Translations under genes and position numbers: made by a program
Assembly (NCBI GenBank): GCA_009829735.1
Contig: CM020618.1
Location: 20,755,346 to 20,819,345, forward strand
Direction of reading: 5' to 3'
Source of the DNA: Pyropia yezoensis
Taxonomy: Eukaryota > Rhodophyta > Bangiophyceae > Bangiales > Bangiaceae
DNA length: 64,000 bases
Part shown: positions 1 to 9,992 of the stretch, one piece after another
Numbering within the stretch: position 1 is the stretch's first letter
Layout of the letters: every line of letters starts with the position of its first letter
The notes under the pieces: generated by a model
Told to the model about the DNA's origin: nothing
Database searches by the model: none
Seen by the model: the letters and a program-made list of their open reading frames with translations, nothing else

Positions 1-764
1 CCCCGCTGCGAAATGACCGTGCCCCCCACTCCTTCCCCCGCCCCACGCTCTTCTACCACTTCCATATACTGCGCCAACCAGGCCCCCCGACCCACCGGCG
101 TTTACCGGCGCGCCGCCGCCGCCTCCTCCTCTCTGCGCCAGCGTGGCTCGCTCTACCTGACCTCACACATAGTCACACACACGGGCCCCATGAAATGGCC
201 CATTCGTGCAATTATCGCTCACCACCTACTTTCCCTGCAGACGTGCTCTGAGGATACAGCCGTCGAAAGAGCTCCTTATGTGCTGCCGCGCACCTTTTCG
301 GAGTCTCAGGTCGACCTTTCTGCGTCACAGTTCCCCAGCCCCTCCCGTCCCACCCCCCCAGCCTACCTGTGCCTCCAGCTCATGCACCCTCCTCACATGT
401 GTGTGGCCGTCATGGGTACCTCAAGTGGCGGCTGAGCGTGTCTGTCGCGGCAGGGGGGATAAGCTACACCACCAAAGACAGCCTAGACGGACGCGCTACG
501 AAGACAAGTTTTGTACATCTCTCTCCAAGTTTTGGCGGGACCTCGCGCTTGTAGCTCGATTCAGTGCTGGAACCGACGATTTCGTGTGAGTATCATCCGG
601 TGCTCCGGATCATCCTTTTTCTCGGGGGAATAGACACGAAAGTTTTACTTCAAAAAATTGTAGGGCTCAGACCACAATTGAAGTATTTTACACGTACCCG
701 CCACTCCCGCCGCTGAGGGCGGCGGCGGAGGCGCTGGCCTCGATGGGAGTACCCCTCCGCGGCC
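1..764. other. left-edge intergenic region, no recognised gene
   Basis: Several short overlapping open frames exist in this stretch, but none shows a recognisable domain and they overlap in different frames. The last 100 bases lead into the 3' end of the minus-strand protease gene. I see no RNA gene, terminal repeat or LTR here. Confidence 0.5.
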
Positions 765-2378
765 TCACACCAACACGGACCGGTCGGGCGACGGTATCGC
801 CGGCTTGGCGCCTGCAGTCCCCCCCGGCGAGGCCCGCATTTGCCACTCGACCCACTTCTTCACGTTCGACACGCGGGTATTGACGACGACCGTGTCGGGC
901 CGGGCGCAGCCTTCGACATTGCTCGTGATGCCGACATGTACGTATGTGAGCGTGCCGGGGGGGGTGTCCTTTTTGGGAGGCACCACCTGGTACACCGACC
1001 CGCCGCTGTCGCCATTGCACACCGAGCAGTCACCCTCCCAGATGGTGGTGCATAGGCGTGCCTGGTGGTCGAGCGCCTTTTCTGGGGGAAGTCGTCCATC
1101 ACGGCCTTCCGGGTTGAGACGCGGCTCCAGTACCTCGCGCTGGTACTTAGCGGCCTCGCGAGGGGTGAGCGGCAGCTGGTCCACAAACAACGCCCTGTCT
1201 GACAGAGGGCCCCCGTCGACGATGCGGCCAAAGCCCGCCACTCGCACCGCGTCTCCGTCGCCGGGCACCGCGGCGTCGCCATTGAGGACGATTCGCGGTC
1301 ACGGGATGGCGGCGACGGCCGCCGCGGAAGTGCCCTTTGGCGGCCGCAGCGTCAAGACGGCGACGTCGTACAGCCACCAGTCGGGTATGCCCTCATACAG
1401 CGGGTGGTTGGCGGCGGTGATGACGGTCATGTTTAAGACGGAGGGCGAACCGCGATCCTGTCGGGGAGGGAACACCTGCACAGTGTCGCCCACTGCCACC
1501 AGGCAGTGCGCGGCTGTGACTACGTGGTGTGGCGCGTAAAAGCTACCCGTGCAATAGACCTGTCCTCTCCATGTCAGCTTGGCAAGCAGCGCCTGCTCGT
1601 CGGCCGTCTGCAAGAGGCGACCGCCCACGATGCAGGCCATGGGGGAGGCGGCACCAGCGGGGGTGGCGGCACCAGCGGGGGCGGCGGCACCGGCGTGGGC
1701 GGTGGTGCCGTCGTCCACGCCCTTCCCGTCCCTTGCCAGCAGCCGTGTGGTAGGCGCGGCGCGGACGACGCGGCCCTTCCCCCCGGGGGACACGTTGCGC
1801 ACGGGGCACTCGCCGGGCTTGGGCTCCAACCCCACCAGCACCTTTGCGCCGCGGCACTCATTGGTGGAAGAGCCGGCGATGAGCGGCAAGCGAAGAGAGA
1901 CTGGCTCATCAACTGCAATGGACCTGTACCGCACCCCCGACGTGTAATACTCGCCGTCGGTGTCTGGGACTTCCTGGATGACGGTCACGTTGGGCATCCG
2001 CAGGATCTCCACGTCTTTTCTGTCCCGCTCCACCGTCGCTTGGAGTGCCCACGCCAGGTCTTGGGGAAGCCCTTTGCTGAACGCCACCAGCAACAGGTCA
2101 CACGGGCATTGCACAGGCCCACGGGTGACAATCCCCGAGCACGTGTCAACCTCTTCGCGGGTGAAGTGGGTCGACACGCCCAGTCGGTCGGGAAGGGGGG
2201 CGGGGCGTGCCCCCCGGCCGGCACCGCCCGCACGCGGGGCCAACGCCGACGCCACCGCCGCCGCCGCCGCCGCCGCCGCCATCGCCGCCGCCGTCAACGC
2301 CAGCAGGATGGGGCCAATCACCGTCAGACGCAGGCGGGCAAGAGCCGCAGCGCGGGGCAGAGGATTCCCCATCGCCAT
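765..2378 (-). CDS. trypsin-like (S1 family) serine protease with N-terminal leader, interrupted by one in-frame TGA
   Basis: The C-terminal half is a chymotrypsin-fold endopeptidase that would cleave peptide bonds in the secretory or extracellular space. Seen: an activation-like motif CIVGGRLL, the histidine motif TAAHC (His codon near 1507), the aspartate motif YDVAVL (near 1365) and the serine motif CNGDSGGSVY (Ser codon 1005-1007), in the correct order. I chose the ATG at 2376-2378 (MAMGNPLPR) because it is followed by a hydrophobic, alanine-rich stretch like a signal peptide or membrane anchor; the upstream in-frame ATG would read through a poly-proline run made by a G homopolymer. About 200 residues before the protease domain are an unrecognised domain, joined by an Ala/Pro/Gly repeat linker. 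A TGA at 1299-1301 splits the frame between the Asp and Ser motifs. Reading through it gives PRIVLNGDAAVP, which fits the family consensus, so it is a nonsense mutation or a sequence error. No GT-AG intron removes it. Confidence 0.75.
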
Positions 2379-2447
2379 TGCGTGAAGGAGGTTAGGAGGG
2401 GTGGGGGGGAGGCAACAAGGCGCCGATGGTACCGACGGCAGCGCCCC

Positions 2448-2478
<31 letters not shown>

Positions 2479-4700
2479 GGGCGCTTCCGCCTACAGACCG
2501 TCCACACAGTCTTGCCGTGCAGGCGGGCGGCGACGGCTGTCTTTGGCGGAAGCCAAAGATGGGAGCTGGGGGACCAAGAGTGGGCCGCACGAGCAGGGGC
2601 CGCCCGCCCACCGTTGCGACCGTGCCGTCGGAGGCGGCCGCTGTTCTAGCGCCCCGCCGAGCCTGCAGCGGCCACAGCCCCCCCGCGCGGGGGCCCACGC
2701 GAGGGGGAGGATGAGAAGAGACGCGTCCTGGAGTCACTGGGGCGGTACGTGCGGGGGGCACGCTGGGGGTTTGGGTGGGTATACAGTGGAGGAGGGCGGC
2801 AGCCTCATGGGCGTGGGTGGTGTTGCTGGCGGCGCCCGCCCAGCTGGGTATCCTACGACCGGAAGATGGGGTGGATGCATCACACGCATCCTGCATCCAC
2901 CCTGTTTTCCGGTCCTTGAGCGGCGGCGGGTCTGACCAACAGCGCGGGCACGCTCCACACCCACCTGGCGGCGCCCGCGGTCGCGCCCAGCCGCGTCTTT
3001 GGCCGCCCAACGCACCCGACTGGACGGCGTGCTGGGGGCGAGCAGAGGCGGGGGCAACGCCCCGCGGGCGGGCGATTCTTGCGTCCCGCACCGGCAGCTG
3101 CGCCCCTGCAGGGAGAGGCCCCTCTGCTCGGGCGCCGTCCGCCCCGGCGCGGGGCCAATGCGCGCGAGCCCGCCCCAGCGTCGAGCGCGCCCAGCGCACG
3201 CCCAGAGGTGGCTATCTGAACAGAGGCGTGGCGCTGCGTCGAGCTCCGCGGCGCCTCCCCGCCGCCGCCCACCCCAGGCATCTGTACAGTACATATCACG
3301 TGCATGGTCAGGGATATTTTCCCACTTGCCCCCGCGGGGCTCTGCCCCTCCCCTCGCCTCGTGCTCCCGCAGATTTTGCCAATTGATAGGGGCCCGCCGC
3401 CTACACGGCCTGCCAGCACACAGACCTGGCGCCAGGCTGGATTGTCTGCTGGCTGTCTCCCTTGCTGAGCTGTACAAACATACTTTTTCGCGCGTGTGCG
3501 CGTACCTCAATATACATTGTTGGTGTTCGTGCCGGTGCCGGCGATTGGCCTGCTGGGCAGGACCCGCTGCCTGGCGACGTCCCCCCCCCCCCCCTCCCAC
3601 CCGCCACCCCCCTGACGGTCAGGGCGTCAGGCTGACCGGCCGCCGTTCCCCGCACAGGCCGTGCCCCGCCGCCGACGCTCGCGCCGCGCCACCGCACCCC
3701 TGCTGCCGGCACGACGCACGGGGCCTGTCGACAGAGCTGCGGGCGACGCGCCTCCGCTCCCCCCTCCCGCCGCCCACCCTCTCCGCTCCCCCCGCGGGTC
3801 CCCCCCACCGCCCGGCCCCCCCCCCCATCTTCGCCGACGCCCCCCCCCGCGCCAGCCAGCGGGTCAACGCCGCGTCCCCAATCACGGCGGCGGCCTCACC
3901 GGCGGAATGCGTCCCAACCAAGGGAGGCGCCCGTGTCGCCAAAGAGAAGCAAAAAAGAGACCCACCGGCCGGCCGCCCCCCGCCTGAGGCCAAAGAAGCG
4001 ACGCGCACCCCACGGGCGACCGCCACAAGGGGGGGCAGGCAGACAGTGGCAGGAGGCGAGGGTGGGGTGTCGAAGTGGCGGGGCCGCCCATGACAAGGAC
4101 GTACTGCACACACTGTACTGTGGCCCAGCCAGCCCTGGGCCATGGGTGGGCGGCCACCCCGCCCACTCCGCATCCCCAGAGACTGGCCGGGCGCGCGCCG
4201 ACGGCGGACGACGGCAGCGGCGGCTGAGAGTGGAGGCGGCAGGCGGCGGTGACAGGCAGGGGCGGCGTCGGGTTGGGCACCGCTGCGGCTGCGATCGCGG
4301 CTTGTGGCGGCGGTGGTGGTAGTGGCAGCGGCGGCGGAGGGGACGGCGGCGGAGGGGACGGTGGCAGCTGTTGAGTGGGGGGGCTGGTGAGAGGAGGACC
4401 GTCTGGAGGGGCCCGTTTGCCCCGGGAGGGATGTCTGGTGTGAGTGGGCGGCCGTGCGTGTGAGGGCTGCGAGGGAGCCCGCGGGAGTATATGAGAGGGC
4501 GAAGGGGGGCGGTGGGGAGCGACGGGCAGCAAAACACACCATCTTCACATATCACCACCCCCCCCACTCAACAGGTTACGGGCCCAGTGCCCCCTGGCGG
4601 TACCGACCATACCCCCGGGGAGCCCTGCCCGCTGCATCATCCCTGCAGGGTGACGCGGCCCCGTGCCGCGGGCACGGAGCTGGGCACGGCAACGACGAGC
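2379..4700. other. 2.3-kb GC-rich region without a recognised gene
   Basis: This stretch contains a 29-base G homopolymer (2449-2477), several C and G runs, and many overlapping open frames that translate to Pro/Arg/Ala low complexity. None has a recognisable domain. The part next to 2378 is presumably the promoter and 5' UTR of the minus-strand protease. Confidence 0.45.
2449..2477 (+). repeat. 29-base G homopolymer
   Basis: An uninterrupted run of G lies about 70 bases upstream of the chosen protease start codon. It could form G-quadruplexes, and it is a likely site of length polymorphism or assembly error. Confidence 0.9.
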
Positions 4701-4862
4701 GCGGTGACAGGAGCGGCCTCGTCGCCCCCCTCTGCCACCTTGGTGCACGCCGACGACAACGCCGCTGTGGACACGGCCACGCCGGTGGCCCTCGGGCCCC
4801 CCTCCGTGGTCGTTGCGTACATCGACGACATCTGCATCATCCCCCGCGCCCCTCGCCGCTGA
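4700..4862 (+). pseudogene. possible reverse-transcriptase scrap (YIDD-like motif)
   Basis: A short frame ending at 4862 includes VVVAYIDDICII, which looks like RT motif C (hydrophobic-Y-x-D-D-hydrophobic). No other RT motif is recognisable upstream, so this is only a hint of a decayed retroelement next to the copia fragment. Confidence 0.25.
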
Positions 4863-4865
4863 CAA

Positions 4866-5160
4866 GTGGGCGGGTGACGGGCAACGAGCAGCGAGCGACG
4901 GCTGCAACGGGCAAGCGACGAGCAACGAGAGGACGGGCGACAAACGACGGGCGAGGAACGACGGACGACTAACGACGGGCGAGGTACGAAGAACGACGAG
5001 CGAGAGACGACGAACGACGAGCGAGAAACGACGAACGACGAGCGACGGGCGACGAAGGACGGACGGCCAGCGACGGGTGACAAGCGAAGGGTGCCGCGCG
5101 ACGAGTGAAGGGCGACGGGGGACGACCTTCGGGCGACTGGAAACGGCCGAAGTGGTGACA
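4866..5160 (+). repeat. degenerate minisatellite (ACGA/GCGA-rich)
   Basis: About 300 bases are built from short variants of ACGACGAGCGAGA and AACGACGAACG, giving a translated RRTTSE-like repeat. It lies directly upstream of the copia Gag start and is in frame with it, but is probably leader or satellite DNA and not Gag. Confidence 0.7.
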
Positions 5161-5199
5161 GGCGAAGGTGTCACGCCGTTGCACGACGGTCAAGGGATA

Positions 5200-6879
5200 A
5201 TGGCAGCAGCGATGGAATCTTCCATGAAAATTGAGAAGCTCGGGGAAGACAACCACTTGACTTGGTTTGCGGACGTGGAGCAAGTCCTGAAAATCCGGGA
5301 TTGCTGGGAGGCTATCCAGTCGGACCCGTCGGAGACAGTGGCGACCGCGTTGACGGGCGCGACAGCCATCCCTTCCAAAGCAGACCTCACCTTGACGCTT
5401 ACGGCGACCGACACGACACCGGAGCAGAAAGCCGAGGTCCGCGTGCTGCTGCGGGCGCTTGAATGGCGCCGCAAGGATGAAGTGGCCATGGCCATCATGC
5501 ACTTAAACGTGCAGCCCATACACCACGCCACCTTCCGTGTCAGCGGAAGCGCTCGGGCGGTATGGATGCAGCTTCAGCAAACCTTCCGGTCGCGCGGGCT
5601 GGCTAGGGCGATGGAGATGCGGCGGCAGTTGGCGAGCATGCAGAAGACGGAGAGGGAGGGAATGACGGAGTACCTCAACCGCGGCTCCATGCTCCGCTAC
5701 GAGATGCGGCAGCTTGGCCAAGAGCCGAATGAGATGGACCTGGTAGCTGCCCTACTGTCCGGATTCCCTGCCGAATATGAGACGACGGTGCAGCTGCTCG
5801 AGGTGTTGGAAATCACCACCCTCTGCGGTATCACGGACCGTCTCATCACGGCGGAGGTGAAACTCAAGCGCCATGCGACGAACCGTGAGGCGGCGGCCTT
5901 GGCATCAGCACAGGCCTACGTTGACCCGACTGCTCGTGGACACCCCCATCCCCCTTACAGCGATCAGCGAGTTCGCTATGGGTGCGGCAGGACTGGGCAC
6001 ATCCGGCGCAACTGCCCGACGCATGCGCACAACCTGCCGCGAGGTGATGCCAGCCGCGCATGGGACCGGGGCCCGCACGTCCACTGGGGCCCTCCTACGC
6101 CGCCTCGAAACGACGGACACAATGGCCACGGCCGTGGCGGGGCCCCACCCGGTGGAGGGCTTGCGATTATGGCCATTGGCACCACGGCGGAAGACGCGGA
6201 CGCGCAGGGCGGCGGCCAAGGCGATACTGAGGACGCCCCATTGCGGCGTGACGAGAATGCGGGGGGGGCCAATGTGGCGGTAGGCCCTACCGCGGAGGTG
6301 CATGACTCCGATCCTGCCGCCGCGGAGCTGGATGAGCGGGCGTTGGTGGCAGTTGGGACGTCCGCCCTGGCTGCAACGGCGGATGACCCCACCTATCAGA
6401 CTGACTGGATCATCGACAGCGGGGCGAGCCACCATATGACAGGAAACCGCGACGCACTAGTGGGTATCCGAGCCACGAACCCGGTGCACATCACGGTGGC
6501 CAGTGGCCTCACAACGATTGGCACCACAGCTGGGACGGCGGTAGTGGACCTTGACACCGATTTTGGGGTCACCACGACTACTCTACAAGACGTCCTACTT
6601 GCGCCCGGGCTGGCAGTCAACCTATTCTCTATCAAGGCCATCATGACGCACGGCTGCAGCGCCTTCTTCTCCAACGGGGGAGTCACGGTGAACACCACAG
6701 CGAATGTGGCCTTCCATGGCCGCGCACGTGGCTACGTGCTTGTCCTCCAATTGGCGCACTCGGCCCCTGGGCGCGGCCAGGTCGAGGACGACGGCTCCGC
6801 TGCGGCTGCCGTGGGCATCAGGGTTTGGCACAACCGACTCGCCCACCCGGGGCGGGAGGCGACACTGCGTACCCAATGA
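5200..6879 (+). pseudogene. Ty1/copia-type Gag-protease fragment, truncated in the GAG-pre-integrase region
   Basis: This is the N-terminal half of a copia polyprotein. The ATG at 5200 opens into a copia/UBN2-type capsid start (KLGEDNHLTWFADVEQVL). A zinc-knuckle-like YGCGRTGHIRRNC near 5980-6010 lacks the first Cys of a CCHC box. The aspartic protease active site is DWIIDSGASHHM near 6405-6440. The GAG-pre-integrase motif is VWHNRLAHPG near 6825-6850. The frame stops at TGA 6877-6879, and 11 bases later the LTR of the next element begins, so integrase, RT and RNase H are missing. The likeliest reading is truncation by the neighbouring gypsy element, but no matching copia sequence was recognised on its far side. 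Confidence 0.8.
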
Positions 6880-6890
6880 CAGGTCGATAG

Positions 6891-7359
6891 TGTGGCAGTA
6901 TTGACCCCCAGGTAGGGGGGCAACATGTGCCATGCAAGGGGCGGCAGGCCACTAGCCTGATCCGTTCCTTCCCCTGCATTTGGGTCCATATTCCCTAAGT
7001 TTGGGATAGTTAGATTAGTAGTAAATCCAACTTGGATTTGAGGGTTTTCTGCATTTATCGTCTTGAATTTTCGTGTGGCCCGGTGGGCAGGTGCTGGGGT
7101 GGGAGATTCTGAGTGGCGAGATTCTGAGTGGACCCTGGGGGGATAAGGGGAGGGACAGCGGGGCTTGGCCCTGCGTCCCCGTCCCGAACAAGAAACTGTT
7201 GGACCACACACCATCCTCTTGTTTGTCCGTGGGGGGTTTGGCCCACAACAGGGACAGAGTGTGTGCGACTTGCACTTCTTCCGGCTCCCCCGACACGGGA
7301 GGCAGCCCTTGTACACCGCCCCAACTTGGGTGTCGTGTGTGCAAGCGGTTTTTGCCACA
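6891..7359 (+). repeat. 5' LTR of the Ty3/gypsy element
   Basis: A 469-base copy nearly identical to 15799-16268. It has perfect 7-base terminal inverted repeats TGTGGCA/TGCCACA. It includes a tandem GAGATTCTGAGTGG(C) duplication near 7105-7133. It directly follows the truncated copia frame. Confidence 0.95.
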
Positions 7360-7361
7360 TT

Positions 7362-7379
7362 TGGTGGAGCAGCAGGGGA
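7362..7379 (+). promoter_or_regulatory. primer-binding site of the Ty3/gypsy element
   Basis: TGGTGGAGCAGCAGGGGA starts two bases after the LTR end. It begins with TGG, as expected for pairing to a tRNA CCA end, and would match a tRNA ending TCCCCTGCTGCTCCACCA. The second LTR family has the same 18 bases with one change (18560-18577). Confidence 0.75.
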
Positions 7380-7478
7380 CAGAGGTAAACTTTACCTCCG
7401 GGTGCACCCGGGTGTAGGGGGCCCTCTGTCTCAGAGGAACGGTGGACTCGGACCGTGTCATACGGATCGTCAGCCAAC

Positions 7479-9426
7479 ATGGCTAGTTCGGACCCCCCGT
7501 CGTCCGGGGAGTGCACGGGTGACGCACGTACTTCAGTGCCTTTGAATACTGGTGAGACACAGGTGGGTTTACCTGGGGTCGCAGAGGGACTAGAAGGTCC
7601 CTCAAGCCAGCAGGACTGGAAGTGCGGGCGGGCAACAGGCCACCCCGACTCAGTCGGGAGTTCACTCGGGTGACACTTCTGATGTGGGTGGGCCGAAGTC
7701 TGGCCACCGCGTGGTACACTCAACGGGAACGTCCCAAGGGGTGAGGACTGTCCCCGCGGGTTCCACTCGGGTTGGAGCCAACTTTGGCTTGGAGCCGTCG
7801 CCAACTAGGCTTTCGGAGGACGGCGGACCTCCGTTGGTCGGCGATGGGCTCGCGCCCATGCCCCCGGTTGAGACCCCTTAGGAACGTGGTTACCCCTCAG
7901 GTGGACTCCCGGAGGCGGACCGAGACTCAACTGGAGTCGTCAATCCACTCCTCGCGGAAACTGTCCGTCGGGAGGCGACCAATGTGTTGCGGCAGACTTT
8001 GCCGGACCTGGTGGTCACGATGACGAATACTATTCTGAATCAGATTGTGGCGAGTTTGCCAGATGGCCTTAATGTCCAGACCGGATTGGGGCTTTCGAGC
8101 CCGCAGGCGCAGGGGGAATCTCTCCTGACGCCTATTCCGGGTCGCCCCGAACAGGGGGCGACCCCTGTGACTCCCAACGTGGGAGCCGCACCATTCTCGG
8201 TGGGGCGTACGCCCTTCACGGGGGAGTTCCCCCCGGCAACGCCGGCGGCTACACCAAGCTCGCCGCACCAGACTACAGGCGCTGAGGGTCAACTTACCCC
8301 AGTGCCACAGCGGCTGTTCCCTCAACGTGAGGTGCCGCCCAAGATCCAGGTAGCCAACCCGGTCTACCGGGGGATCTTTGACTGTGAGACCTACGCCCTC
8401 CACAACAAGTCGGTGGTGTATGGTCCTGTCCAGGCCCGAGCCATGGGTCGTGCCAAGAAGAATGCACTTCATTCTTTTGGGCACAAAGCGGAGTGGGATG
8501 GAACTCCCCCCCTCCGTGTCTTTGAGTTTCTACGTCGTTTCACAAAAGCCTGTGACGACAACGCCATAAGTGAAGGCATGGCTTTTTACATGCTACAGGA
8601 GTTTACGAAGGGCGACCTGCGGACAGAACTTATGTCCGTCATGCCCAGCTCCTCAAGTGGAGGCGCTGGGGAGGTGACGTCCTATTTGGAGCTCGTCAAC
8701 TGGTTGTTGAGGGCCATGGTTGATGAAGCGGCGTTGGCTTCTCAAGTCGAGGAGTTTACGCAAGCCCATCAGGAAGAGGCGGAGGACGAGTTGTCCTTTG
8801 CGGAGCGAGTCCGTAAGCTCAACAATCTTTGTGGGTTTCTTCATCCACAAGCTGTGGTGAAGAGTCGGTTTGTGGAGGGACTCCACTGGTCAGTCCGGAT
8901 GGAAACCCGGGAGCATAACACTGCCCGGGCGACCCTGGCCGAGTTGGCTAGGTTCGCCTACCGCAGAGGCGAGGCCTACCGCAAGTTGCGGGAGAAACAA
9001 CGCCAGGAGCGTCAGGCCGAGTTGGCCAAGGAACGTGCGGAGGCGCGCCGAGCCAGAGAGTTGAGAGAGGCACGCCGAATCCGCAAGGAGGGGGTGGTAG
9101 CTGCCGTGGGAACTTCCCAGGGTATCTCTTCGTCTTCCCCAGTTGGGAAGACCCCTCCCGGAACAGACAATCGGTGTTGGAACTGCAACTCCGATGGACA
9201 CTGGGCATATGATTGCCCCAAGTTGAGTAAACGCATCCAACAACTTGTTAGGAATGCGAGTAAGAAGTCGGCTACGAACGAAGTACGTTCACGCCGCGAG
9301 GGTGGGTCTCGACCGGTCGTCGCGGTCGCCACACCCTCGGCGGAGGAGGCGGACACGTCGTCCTCGGACTCGTCGTCTTCCTCCCCACCCTCAGACTCGG
9401 ACGCCAAGTCGGCGGGAAACGAATGA
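7479..9426 (+). pseudogene. Gag of the Ty3/gypsy element (one frameshift, one in-frame TAG)
   Basis: Capsid and nucleocapsid protein that packages the element RNA. The first ATG after the leader (7479, MASSDPPSS) opens a Ser/Pro/Gly-rich region. A frame change at about 7600-7650 and a TAG at 7879-7881 interrupt it. From 7882 the frame is open to TGA 9424-9426. The capsid core (near 8500-8900) contains FEFLRRFTKACDDNAISEG, shared with the second-family Gag as FLRRFVKACNDNDVSEG. An Arg/Glu-rich helix precedes a perfect CCHC knuckle, CWNCNSDGHWAYDC, near 9176-9218, and the tail is Ser/Asp-rich. The stop overlaps the protease start as ATGA, in a -1 relation. Confidence 0.8.
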
Positions 9427-9992
9427 CCGTTGGAGCTGGCCGTCCGAAGCTCACAACGACAGCCTCGGCCAAGTGGGCCAAGAGGACGAACCGACCGTGC
9501 CGGATACTGCGGCGACCTGAGGGAGTCCGCCCACCTCGGGTCGGACTCCCCAAGAACGTAAACCCACGTCGGGTCATCGCGGTGCTGACGGGTGAGAACT
9601 TCCAGGTGGCTGGACGGGTGCAACTTGCCCCCGGCCGCGCCTGTTCTGCCCGTATCGTACTTGATACCGGGTCAGGAGCCTCCTTGATACGCAAGTCGCT
9701 ATTACCAAAGGAGGTGAAGCTCCAACGCTGGAGGTCCAAAGCTGACCATATGATTGACATCAATGGTGGGGTACTTCCCATCGTTGGTGCCGTGACCCTA
9801 CCAACTAGGTTGGGGACCCATGAGGTCGACGTGACCTGTGGCATAGTTGAGAATATATCGGTACCCCTGCTTCTGGGTACCCCTTATGTTGTTACACAAG
9901 TGCCTTTGATTTGTGGCCCTGAGTACTGGGTCAAGTTGATGAATGGGGAGACTATCCCCATCCTTGGAAGGGAAAGTCTGTGGCTCCTGTGA
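9423..9992 (+). CDS. retroviral-type aspartic protease of the Ty3/gypsy element
   Basis: This protease would process the Gag and Pol polyproteins. The active site is IVLDTGSGASLI near 9654-9690, and the second-lobe motif is VPLLLGTPYV near 9860-9890. The ORF overlaps the gag stop as ATGA and ends within the next frame, so Pol expression in this copy would need frame changes that may be mutational. Confidence 0.75.
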   Translation: MTVGAGRPKLTTTASAKWAKRTNRPCRILRRPEGVRPPRVGLPKNVNPRRVIAVLTGENFQVAGRVQLAPGRACSARIVLDTGSGASLIRKSLLPKEVKLQRWRSKADHMIDINGGVLPIVGAVTLPTRLGTHEVDVTCGIVENISVPLLLGTPYVVTQVPLICGPEYWVKLMNGETIPILGRESLWLL

